Part shown: positions 11,452-19,953 of the stretch, piece after piece
How the letters are laid out: each line of letters opens with the position of its first letter
Numbering within the stretch: position 1 is the first letter of the stretch
NCBI GenBank assembly: GCA_015499995.1
Contig: JADNRV010000125.1
Coordinates: forward strand, 1-64,000
Source: Flammula alnicola
Lineage: Eukaryota > Basidiomycota > Agaricomycetes > Agaricales > Strophariaceae
DNA: 64,000 nucleotides
Direction of reading: 5' to 3'
The notes under the pieces: generated by a model
Told to the model about the DNA's origin: nothing
Database searches by the model: none
Seen by the model: only the letters and a program-made list of their open reading frames with translations
Translations under genes and position numbers: made by a program

Positions 11452-11866
11452 TCCGGAATGTTCTTGTTGGGGAAGTGAGGACGGTTTTCAGGTGCTTGTA
11501 TTTAAGGAGGTTGGCGAAGGGTAGGAGGTAGTTGGTGGAGAGTCGTTCACATTCGATCTGGGTCGTGGAGCTTTTTCGAAGCAGAGTCGAGTCGCCAAGA
11601 ATAAGCTCACATTCTTCCAATCTTTCCCAATCCCCTCTCCTCCGGGCTTCTTCTCGTTCTAGTTCTTTCCTTATCGTCCAATCGTTTATGTCGTCAAACG
11701 AGAGTAGGTGTAGACCGTCGAGGTCTTCCAAGTTCGGTATTCCCTTAATTAGAAGGCCTTGTTCTCGATTTATCACGATCGGCCTCATGTCGGTATCGTT
11801 GTTTTGGCTATTTTTAGCCTTGAAACAAGAGGAAAAGGTGGCAAAGAGGGTTCGGAGGGCGTTCAT
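11369..11866 (-). CDS. Retrotransposon ORF of unknown function just after pol (165 aa)
   Basis: Starts five bases after the pol stop, in another frame, and overlaps the start of the next ORF. The sequence has a short amphipathic start (MNALRTLFATFSSCFKAK), a charged helical middle (RKELEREEARRRGDWERLEE) and a C-terminal part ending HLRHDDDGNQLEHYEFYL. I recognise no domain. The tight spacing after pol suggests reinitiation or coupled translation, but a spliced subgenomic RNA is also possible. No broken codons are seen. Confidence 0.55.
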   Translation of the reverse strand: MNALRTLFATFSSCFKAKNSQNNDTDMRPIVINREQGLLIKGIPNLEDLDGLHLLSFDDINDWTIRKELEREEARRRGDWERLEECELILGDSTLLRKSSTTQIECERLSTNYLLPFANLLKYKHLKTVLTSPTRTFRIATFKTIPYHLRHDDDGNQLEHYEFYL

Positions 11867-11871
11867 GGTGT

Positions 11872-14800
11872 TTAGAGTGGAGGAGAAAGTGGGAGTTTAT
11901 GGCGACGCTGGTAGTCGTTCAGCGTTTCCAAGGAGTGTTCGAACGACGTCGAGGGTTCCCACGAGTCATCCGAGTCTGGACGACCCTTCCAGTGAATCAA
12001 GTAGAGCGGTTTTCCTCGCATTTTCTTGTGGGCTATAATAGCTTCGAGTTCCCATTCTTCTTCTCCATCGATAAGGTCAGGAGGGGGGAAAGTAAAGTTC
12101 GGTCCGTGGGCTTCGGTTTCTTTGAATGGTGTAAGAAGAGCGGCGTGGAATATGTCGTGAATCTTCCAAGTCCGCGGTAATTTCAGTCTGTAGTTTATGG
12201 GCCCAGTTTGTTCTAGAATTTCAAAAGGTCCGTGTCTTTTTGGAGCGATCTTCTTGGTCTGATATGTGGTCTTCAGGTTTTTTGCTTCAAGCCAGACCTT
12301 CTGACCTTTCTTGAAGGAGATCGTTCCTCCTTTAGATCGTTCTATCATTCGGCGTCGTGCAAGTTCGTGAGCTGCTAATGCTTCTTCCCTATCTCTAGTG
12401 AGTTGTTTGAGATGGGCTTCGACTTCTGGAAAGTTCGTTTTCTCGAAGGAAGTGGGAATGGTTCTAGGTGCGATGCCATTCATGAGTTCGAAAGAGGTTC
12501 TGGTCCTTTCCGCGTGTCTTCGGTCATTTAGCGTGAATTCCAAGGTTGCCGTTGCATCGCTCCAGTCTTCTGGGTGTTGAGAACAATAGATTGAGAGATA
12601 TGCTTCGATTTCTTGGTTGAAGCGCTCTGTTGAGCCATCAGATTGGGGGTGGTATGCTGATGAAAGGGATTGTTTAATGCCCATAAGCTTCAGATATTCC
12701 CGAAATCCCTTCGCATTGAAGCGTGGGTCTCGATCAGAAATCTCTTCATCCGGTAGTCCATAGCGTTTGTAAACATTGTTCCAGAGGAGTCGTCGAATTT
12801 CGTCCGAATTTGAGGTTTTTGTAGTAGGGATGATAATTACCCCCTTCGTATGTCCGTAGTCCACGACGGACAGTATACTATCAAAGCCTTTACTGATCGG
12901 CAGATCAGTTATTAGGTCATAAGAGATTTTGGCGAAGGGGCGCAGTGTTTTGGCGCCTTCAACTGCCATTAGTATTGGCTTCGTCGGCCGTCGATTTATC
13001 TTGAATTGTTGACAGGATGCACATCCAGAGACATATTCTTTTATGAATCGTCTCAGTCCTGGCCACCAGTAGTATTCTCGTACTTTATTGAAAGTTTCCA
13101 GTTCTCCTGGGTGGCCTGCGGTGTCGCTATCGTGGTGTCGTTTTACTATTTCTCGTCGCAGTTCTATGTTGTTTGGAATATAATTCCGTCCTTTATAGAA
13201 GAGGAGGGTGTTCCCGTTCGCTGTTTCTGTTGTCCAATCTTCCATGTTCCGTCGTAATTCTGTTGGGCCTTCTTCCAGCAGCAATTTGATTGCTTCGGCT
13301 GCTTCGATATCAAGATTGTCAGATTCTGCAATCCTTTTCTGTAGTTCGAGATCGATCAGGTTGACGAAGAGGTTGTCCGGGAGCATGGTTATGTCTTCGT
13401 TGTCATTTTCATCTATGATCATGTCAGGGCGTCTGGAAAGAGCATCCGACTGTATCATTTTTGATCCTGCTTGGTGTATGAGTTCCAGGTCGAATTCTGA
13501 CAAATAAAGGTGCATCCTCATTTGGCGTCTATTCAGGTTTCGGGGTTGTCGATAGTACGTCAAATTCTTGTGATCCGAATAGACGCGTGTAGTAAATGGT
13601 GATCCGTAAATGTAATGACGCCATTCCTCCAGGGCCCGTTTGATCGCCAAGAGTTCTCGATCGTAGATCTCGTAGTTGCGCTCAGCCGGAGTGAAGCTCT
13701 TTGAGATGAAGGATACAGGATGTCGGTTGCCATTGGAGTCGAGTTGCGTGAGGACAGCTCCAGTTGCATACTTTGATGCATCGCATTCAATCTGGAAGGA
13801 TCGTGTCTGGTCTGGCATCATCAAAACTGGTTCTTCTGTGAATTTCTTTTTCAGGGTGTCAAACGCTTCTTGCGCTTCTGGCGTCCATTCGAATGTCAAG
13901 CAATCTTTCTTCAGGAGCATGTTCATGGCTTGGGCGATTTCAGAGTAGCTTCGAATAAACCGTCGATAGAAGTTTCCGAACCCTAGGAAACTCCTTACTT
14001 GCTTGACGGTTGTTGGGATAGGCCATTCCGATAGTCCCTTGAGCTTTGCCGGGTCCATCCTTACTTGTCCGTGCCCAATGATGAACCCTAGATATGCTGT
14101 TTCTGGTACGAAGAATTCGCATTTTTCGGGTTTCAAGTAAAGGTCATTTTCCCTGAGTCTTTGAAGAACTTTGCGAGTGCGATCTTTAAGCTCTTCAATG
14201 GTGTCGGCGAAGATCAAAATGTCGTCCATATATACAATCAGCCACAGGAGGAGGAGCATGTCTTTGAAGGTCGAGTCCATCATGGCTTGGAAGGTTGCTG
14301 GGGAGTTACACATTCCGAAGAACATGACCAATGGTTCATAGAGCCCTCGATTGGTTGTGAAAGCAGCCTTCCAGATGTCTTCTTTTGCGATCCTAACGTT
14401 GTTGTAACCCCAGCGGACGTCTAATTTGGTAAAATATTTTGCTCCTTTGATCTTATCCATGAGTTCTTGGATGAGGGGAAGTGGGTATTTATTCTTGATC
14501 GTCCATTCGTTTAAGAGTCGGTAGTCTTGGCAAGGTCGAAGTTTCCCATCTTTCTTTTCGACAAAGAAGAATGGAGAAGCCATGGAGGATTTCGACGGTC
14601 GGATATACCCTTTGTCGAGGTTATCCTTCAGGAATTCATCCAGTTTGATGTTTTCCGTGGGGTTCAGTGGATATGTCTTTGGTTTGAATTTCGTATTCAA
14701 GAATTCTTCGAAGCCTGGTTTGGTGTCAATATGGTGGTCCCAGGGTCGAGATTCTGGGAAACGATCCGCCACCTTTTGGTCGAATAGGTCCAAATAGTCA

Positions 14801-15711
14801 TGAAGAGGGAGAGGGATCATTTCTTCAAGGGACTTTTTTGGTTTTTCTGCTTCGACCTCTTGGGCGAGGGTTTGGGACGTCGTGTGTTTTGCATTTATCC
14901 ATATGTCCCTGGTTTCTTCATCAAATCCATGTTCCATGTATGCCAATAGAAGGTCATCGTCGTATTCCTCTTCCATTTCCAAGAAGGCCATGTCATAGCC
15001 TTCGAGGTTATCGTCTAAAGTATCCGGGTCCGGGGTGGGTTCCATTGCTTCATTGAAAGGTAGAGGGAGATCCGCTACCGATATGGGAGTAAACTCCTCA
15101 CATGGCAAACTCATGTCCAATTCGGATTGTGTCGACTTGATTAAGTCGAGAGGGAGGTCCAGTTCTTGTGGTTCTGTCTGGTCTACTGGTTCGGGTCTCG
15201 CTAGTCTTGACAAGGCTTTCTTAAAAAACCTTTTGATTAGCGAGCCACGAGTGATACCCATGACTGCTTTTCGCCAGGTTAGGGTGCCTTTTCGCCAGTT
15301 TACATCCGGGTCATTTTTTCTGAACCATGGTAGACCAAGGATGATTTTTTGTCTTCCTAGTCCTGTGATCATGAAGATTGTCCGTTCTGTTCGTCCGTTT
15401 ACCGTGAGATCCATTTCGACATAGTGGGTAATGGATCCCTTTTTGTTCAGGGTTCCATCTACATTTTTCACTGGGATGGGTTTATCGAGTTTTTTGAGTT
15501 TCAGACCGTTATTCTGAGCATGGTTGTGATCCATGAAGATTCCACCTGCTCCAGTGTCAAGGAGGGCGGAGGTTTCAACGATTCTCTTATTCTGATTTTC
15601 ACTCGCGAGGGAAACAGGAATGTGCATGGATTGTTTCTCTACGCGGGCTACTAATACAGAATGTAAAGAGAGAATGGGCGAGGCATACGTTGGGATGAAT
15701 CGCCGTCTCAA
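11872..15711 (-). CDS. pol: Pol polyprotein: protease, RT, RNase H, integrase, chromodomain (1,279 aa)
   Basis: Domains in order: aspartic protease (LLDTGAGG, about residue 51), reverse transcriptase (LRPCQDYRLLN, then the catalytic YMDDILIF at about 500), RNase H (ECDASKYATGAVL, YSDHKNLTYY), integrase zinc finger (HH then CASC), the integrase DDE core (YDLITDLP, SDRDPRFNAKGF, AYHPQSDGSTERFNQEIE) and a C-terminal chromodomain (EEEWELEAIIAHKKMRGKPL, LIHWKGRPDSDDSWEP). Chromodomains of this type steer integration to marked chromatin. The frame opens with TTG and overlaps the gag stop by two bases, in the -1 frame; no ATG is placed near its start. All catalytic motifs are intact, so it looks functional. 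Confidence 0.95.
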   Translation of the reverse strand: MRRRFIPTYASPILSLHSVLVARVEKQSMHIPVSLASENQNKRIVETSALLDTGAGGIFMDHNHAQNNGLKLKKLDKPIPVKNVDGTLNKKGSITHYVEMDLTVNGRTERTIFMITGLGRQKIILGLPWFRKNDPDVNWRKGTLTWRKAVMGITRGSLIKRFFKKALSRLARPEPVDQTEPQELDLPLDLIKSTQSELDMSLPCEEFTPISVADLPLPFNEAMEPTPDPDTLDDNLEGYDMAFLEMEEEYDDDLLLAYMEHGFDEETRDIWINAKHTTSQTLAQEVEAEKPKKSLEEMIPLPLHDYLDLFDQKVADRFPESRPWDHHIDTKPGFEEFLNTKFKPKTYPLNPTENIKLDEFLKDNLDKGYIRPSKSSMASPFFFVEKKDGKLRPCQDYRLLNEWTIKNKYPLPLIQELMDKIKGAKYFTKLDVRWGYNNVRIAKEDIWKAAFTTNRGLYEPLVMFFGMCNSPATFQAMMDSTFKDMLLLLWLIVYMDDILIFADTIEELKDRTRKVLQRLRENDLYLKPEKCEFFVPETAYLGFIIGHGQVRMDPAKLKGLSEWPIPTTVKQVRSFLGFGNFYRRFIRSYSEIAQAMNMLLKKDCLTFEWTPEAQEAFDTLKKKFTEEPVLMMPDQTRSFQIECDASKYATGAVLTQLDSNGNRHPVSFISKSFTPAERNYEIYDRELLAIKRALEEWRHYIYGSPFTTRVYSDHKNLTYYRQPRNLNRRQMRMHLYLSEFDLELIHQAGSKMIQSDALSRRPDMIIDENDNEDITMLPDNLFVNLIDLELQKRIAESDNLDIEAAEAIKLLLEEGPTELRRNMEDWTTETANGNTLLFYKGRNYIPNNIELRREIVKRHHDSDTAGHPGELETFNKVREYYWWPGLRRFIKEYVSGCASCQQFKINRRPTKPILMAVEGAKTLRPFAKISYDLITDLPISKGFDSILSVVDYGHTKGVIIIPTTKTSNSDEIRRLLWNNVYKRYGLPDEEISDRDPRFNAKGFREYLKLMGIKQSLSSAYHPQSDGSTERFNQEIEAYLSIYCSQHPEDWSDATATLEFTLNDRRHAERTRTSFELMNGIAPRTIPTSFEKTNFPEVEAHLKQLTRDREEALAAHELARRRMIERSKGGTISFKKGQKVWLEAKNLKTTYQTKKIAPKRHGPFEILEQTGPINYRLKLPRTWKIHDIFHAALLTPFKETEAHGPNFTFPPPDLIDGEEEWELEAIIAHKKMRGKPLYLIHWKGRPDSDDSWEPSTSFEHSLETLNDYQRRHKLPLSPPL

Positions 15712-16763
15712 AAATCCTTCAACTCTTTGTCCTCCTTTGTGTCCTCTTCGTCATAGTCGGCCAATTCTTTCAACTCGTCCTGGCTAAACTGCGCTGTCAA
15801 GGCGCGGATTTGGTTGTATGCCTCTCTAGTAGAGGGCTTTCGGCTTGTGGATCTACCCCTGTCGTAGGATTTGTTGTACCCGGGGGTTTGTTTGCCTTTC
15901 TTTTTTGGGCAATCGCGGGATATGTGTCCATTCTGTTTGCAGAAAAAGCAAGCTCCTCGGCGCATAAGGTCGTTGCGCTCATCTACTGTCATCGCATCTA
16001 CGTCCATCGCATTTGGGTCATGGGTTGGTGCGGGGGCTTGGTAGCGGGGTATGTAAGTGTTCCTTCTCCAGGGTTTGTCTGCTTTCTTTGTTTGGGCTTG
16101 TGGTTGCCCTTCTTTGCGGGTACTGAACTTCTTCAAGAAGCGATTGAAGTTGTTGTCCAGTTTTACCGCTTTATCGTACCATTCTGCCATGGTCTCGGGG
16201 GTGTTTTCGCTTTTTAAAATACTAGCCAGGAGTCCTTGGTTTAGACAGTCCTGGTAGTAGTCGATTTGGGCGACATCGCCCGTGATCCCTGTCTTTGCGA
16301 GGAGGATCTTGAATTTCGCATTGAGTTCGTCCGCAGTTAGTTTTCCTTGTCTCAGCCTTTTGAGCTGGTCTAAGGAGTCCCCTTTTTCATCAATTGGAGT
16401 GAAGGCCTTGGCCAATTCCTTTGTGAAGTTCGTCCAGCTCCCAAAGAGCAGGGTTCCAGCTACAGTCCGGTCTTCGATCCAGGCTTGTCTCCATGCTGCT
16501 GCATCTTTTTCCGAGAGGAAAGACAAGGCATAGGAGATTTTCTTCTTATCCGTGTCATAGGTGTCATCATTGACCCCAAGGTACACGGTAAGTGAATGCT
16601 GGAAAGTTTTGAACTTGCTTCGGGTTCCGTCAAATGCGGCAGGGGGGTTAATGCATAATTCCTTTATAGAGGAGTTCCCAAGTCTTTCATGCAGGGGTGG
16701 CACCGGGGCAAATGCTGGATTTGGTCGGGAGGATCGTTCTTCGGATTGGGATCGAGATGGCAT
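15708..16763 (-). CDS. gag: Gag polyprotein with one zinc knuckle (351 aa from first ATG)
   Basis: From ATG 16763. The middle (FDGTRSKFKTFQHSLTVYLG, AWIEDRTVAGTLLFGSWTNF) is the Ty3-type Gag/DUF4939-like capsid region. CFFCKQNGHISRDC is a CX2CX4HX4C nucleocapsid knuckle, followed by a basic tail. The frame stays open without an ATG for about 80 more codons upstream (to a TGA near 16993), reading an acidic Ser/Thr-rich stretch. The true start may therefore lie upstream or be non-AUG. The last codons run into five T residues at the pol overlap. Confidence 0.9.
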   Translation of the reverse strand: MPSRSQSEERSSRPNPAFAPVPPLHERLGNSSIKELCINPPAAFDGTRSKFKTFQHSLTVYLGVNDDTYDTDKKKISYALSFLSEKDAAAWRQAWIEDRTVAGTLLFGSWTNFTKELAKAFTPIDEKGDSLDQLKRLRQGKLTADELNAKFKILLAKTGITGDVAQIDYYQDCLNQGLLASILKSENTPETMAEWYDKAVKLDNNFNRFLKKFSTRKEGQPQAQTKKADKPWRRNTYIPRYQAPAPTHDPNAMDVDAMTVDERNDLMRRGACFFCKQNGHISRDCPKKKGKQTPGYNKSYDRGRSTSRKPSTREAYNQIRALTAQFSQDELKELADYDEEDTKEDKELKDF

Positions 16764-17183
16764 CTCGTAGTCTCGTTCAGGTTCGGTTGTGTCGACAAAG
16801 TGTGGGTCTAGGTCCTCAAGTGCTTGAGTGACCTGTTCGATGGCTGGGTCGTTTGTAGTGATTGGTGGGATTGAAACGTCCAGTGTGGACCCTTGTATTG
16901 TTTCAGGGGTTTCGTTCGGAGTAGAATCAGAGTATTCCGACGTTGTGGTCCGGGGAGTTAAAGACGCTATGCTGTTGACTTCCGGTGCCGATCAGGATCT
17001 TTCACCTTGTACGGCGGTCGTTCGGGGTTTTCTTGTTTGAGTAAATTCTCAACGTCGTCTTGAATTGAGATTAAAGGTTTATGCCTTTATCTTGAGGATC
17101 CAGATGAGCTTCGGGGGTTCGGTTTCGGGTTTCGTAGGTTCGGGGTGCGCCTAGCTGAATAGAAGGTGCAGGGTGGTTTAATG

Positions 17184-17194
17184 AGCTTGATCTT
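17184..17194 (-). promoter_or_regulatory. Primer-binding site, self-priming type
   Basis: On the minus strand AAGATCAAGCT lies one base inside the 5' LTR edge. Its exact reverse complement AGCTTGATCTT occurs within the LTR at 17382-17372, where a transcript would begin. No match to a common tRNA 3' end was seen. This is the arrangement of Tf1, where the mRNA 5' end folds back and primes its own reverse transcription. Confidence 0.75.
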
Positions 17195-17195
17195 T

Positions 17196-17682
17196 TGTTA
17201 CGGTCGTAGCGAAGTGTTACTAAAGATAGATGCGATCTATATTTAGTGAACGACTACACGACCGTGAAGTCAAGTTTCAGTGTTTCGGAATACGTTCAGA
17301 ATGCCGCTAGCGGTATTGTCTGAAGTAGAGCTTAGAAGTTTCAAGGTCCAGAGTAATCAGGTTAGATTCTCAAGATCAAGCTGAAGAGCCTGACCCTCTA
17401 AGTACATCTGGTTTATATACTACTTGGGAGTCCGTAATGAGAACAAGGGTAAGGTATGAATAGAAGAGGAGAGTGAACGTAGCCAAGCAGACGAGTATAA
17501 GTACAAGGCAGACTATACCGGGAACAATGGAGGATGGTAAACATAGCGAGAAGTGACTATGTTGAAGGGAAAAGTAGTCCGTTAAGAGAACAAGGATCGT
17601 ACTTGCGTGAGTACGATGAAGAGAACGTTCGAGAAGATCAAAGAAGGTATCAAGGGAGAAATGAAAATGGGCGGTCGTAACA
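17196..17682 (-). repeat. 5' LTR (right), 487 bp
   Basis: The right LTR is the 5' LTR for the minus-strand element. It carries the promoter. The inferred R-U5 runs from 17382 to 17196 (187 bases). Confidence 0.95.
17372..17419 (-). promoter_or_regulatory. LTR promoter: TATA box and inferred transcription start
   Basis: On the minus strand TATATAAA (17419-17412) precedes by 29 bases the 11-mer AGCTTGATCTT starting at 17382. That is ideal TATA-to-start spacing. It independently supports 17382 as the RNA 5' end predicted from self-priming. Confidence 0.7.
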
Positions 17683-17687
17683 GGTGC
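17683..17687. repeat. Target-site duplication, right
   Basis: GGTGC, identical to 10011-10015. Confidence 0.9.
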
Positions 17688-19953
17688 GACCTAAGGTAGG
17701 GGCCATCAGGAACCAGCTAGCTTATGTAAGCGCTTATATAAGCGGCAAAATCTGGCCTTCAAGAAAAAATAGAAATTTTGGACGGTATTTTCAGTGATAA
17801 TTGAGTTATAGATGGGTGAAAATATTTTAAGACTTGCATTGGAAGGCAATTGGCGTGTTATAATATATTTGAATGCTTTATATATGTAGAATTCTGCCCT
17901 CTATGCGTTGAGACAGTCTGCAAAGTGTGGGGTGTTTGCAGCGGGGCTGTCGGCAGACCATGCTGCGCAGGCCGATGTCCATTTATAGTAGCTTACATAA
18001 TACCCTAACCCTAAACTGCGGCAAAATATTTGAGGTCAAAAATGTAAAAAGTTGCAGGATGAATGGAAATGCACGAAAAAAACCACAGGAAAAAAAATCA
18101 GGTTTTTTCCAAGAATGGTCAATAACTCTATTAAAACTTGATCAATTTCAAATCTGTAAACTGAGAGTTGCAAGGATTATTAAAGGCTACAATTCTACGT
18201 TTTCAAAAGTGTGGGATATGTTTTTGTTGCCGAGGAATAGCGAGCTCGTTGTCTGCTTACATAAGGGTGGTTGGATCATAATGACCCCTACCTTACCACC
18301 GACGGAGGCCTTGCCCTCGAATGCTATTGGTTGGTGACGCCGACGTGAGCGGTCCATTCAAATATGATGCATTGATGTCTCGCAATTGGCAGAACCAACG
18401 TGGATGCAACGTGCTGCTGGGAGTCGATCGAGAGGGCCAAGTAGTCCCACATAAAAGCCTAATAGGTTTAATGCCACGGCGCGTGCATCCGGAGTAGATT
18501 GAGGCCTCCAAGAAAAGCTGTCGAATCAAAAGAAGAGGGGCGAACATCGGACGAAGCCAATTGGGCGAAGCAGGGTTGAAGCCTTTATGGCCTTTATGTT
18601 GATCGCTAATACCTCCCAAGCGATGATAGATTACATGATGTATAAATTCACACCCAAAAAAGAACTCCAGAGTACTTGTAGCAGACTAAGCGGAATGTCC
18701 AATGCGATGCATGCCTGTATTCCCTTATCTCGAAGGCGGCGACTAGATTGACATTTGAAGGCTTCATCGAGGTAGTCAGTGCATCCAGACAATTGTGAAT
18801 CCAAAGCAAGCCGCAAGGAGGAGCCATTCCATCTCCGAGCCAATTACAGACCACAAGGTCCAGGGTCCAATTAACGGAACTGCGGATTATGGCATGGCTT
18901 TAACAACGCAAGGGAAGAAGAGATGGCAGACTCTAGAGCAGTATCAATTCATGAGGCGAAAGATATCAACATGTCTGTTTCGAATGCCCCAATTTCTGTA
19001 TTTGAGGCCCTAGAAAGCCTGAGACGGTGAAAAGTGTTGACAGATACATGAATGCTTCCAGGACGTGCGTATAGGTTCCTGTGTAGACGTATTTGATGTC
19101 GACAGTCATTCCGGAGTCGATCTAGAACATAGAGGTTTCCTGTCCTGCATGAATTCGAGGTATAAGATTTTTGTTGCCTTCTACGAGAGCCGGCGGAGTG
19201 GATAAAACGAGGGTTCATAAGGCAAACGTGCAGGAGAAGACTCAAAAGACGGCGCAAAATGAGAACGGGGTGGACCGCGAGCAATTCAGACGGCAAAAGT
19301 GCCATAAATTGGAAGGCATTGATGTTTCTGTTTCTGATTTGGATATAGTCACTCACGAAAGGTAGGAAACAAGGTATTTGGACGCACGTCATGAGAATAA
19401 GAACTGCGCCCGAGCCAAAACACTTCTCATGCGAGAAATGCTTTCCCATAGAGAACTGACGCGTGAAAATAACCGAGTGTTAGGCTAAAAAGATACCTAA
19501 AGATACTTACCGTGGGCCGTGGGGAGCTTTGAAGCTCCGTCGTCAGTGGTGAAGGTTATGAACTGAAAAACACATATATTGTGTGGAAAACATATCGAAG
19601 ATTGATCGTGCCTCATGTCCTACATTGGCCTATCGTATAACAGTCTCGTAAATCGGTTACGTCAAGTCCAGATGCGCCCAAGATGTGCCCAGACTCTGCT
19701 GACTGCTTCTTCCTTCATCCACGGTGACCGGCGATACCTACGTCTGCAAAGTAAAATGTCCCATGGAACGACGATCCGCGAGTATACCGTCCTTTGACAA
19801 CCATTTCTCGTCAGGCTTCGGGATGGGTTTCGCCCTGTTTCTGGGAATTTTTTGCTTTTGATCTGACACCTCGTGTGTACCTCACCAGTCGTCCGCGAGC
19901 GCTCTTATACCAATACCGAACGGATCCGCTGTTGCGCATAAACCACCACCACT
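17688..19953. other. Long spacer with possible decayed minus-strand membrane-protein gene
   Basis: The left part (17.7-18.3 kb) is AT-rich and holds no gene I recognise. On the minus strand, fragments around 19449 (MGKHFSHEKCFGSGAVLILM, hydrophobic), 19100 (TGTYTHVLEAFMYLSTLFTV) and 18840-18650 (HASHWTFRLVCYKYSGVLFW) look like pieces of a membrane protein in different frames. They could not be joined by GT-AG introns without stops, so a decayed gene is possible but not shown. Confidence 0.3.

Larger units (their letters stand above)
10016..17682 (-). mobile_element. Complete Ty3/gypsy chromovirus (Tf1/sushi-type), 7,667 bp
   Basis: Two 487-bp LTRs flank an internal region that reads on the minus strand in the order gag, pol with chromodomain, an unknown 165-aa ORF and a zinc-knuckle ORF. 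The LTRs begin TGTTACG and end CGTAACA. They differ, as far as I can see, at one position (T at 10312 against C at 17492), and 5-bp target duplications are intact. The insertion is therefore recent. The self-priming 11-nt pair near the 5' LTR and the C-terminal chromodomain place it with Tf1/sushi-type chromoviruses. gag and pol are open throughout. Confidence 0.95.

Noticed and set aside
18001..18015. Telomere-like ccctaaccctaaa
   Set aside because: Only two units inside AT-rich spacer; not a telomere or an interstitial tract of note.
18650..18843. Possible MBOAT/wax-synthase-like fragment (HASHWTFRLVCYKYSG)
   Set aside because: Similarity to the WHQ-x-x-R type motif is weak and the surrounding frames are broken.
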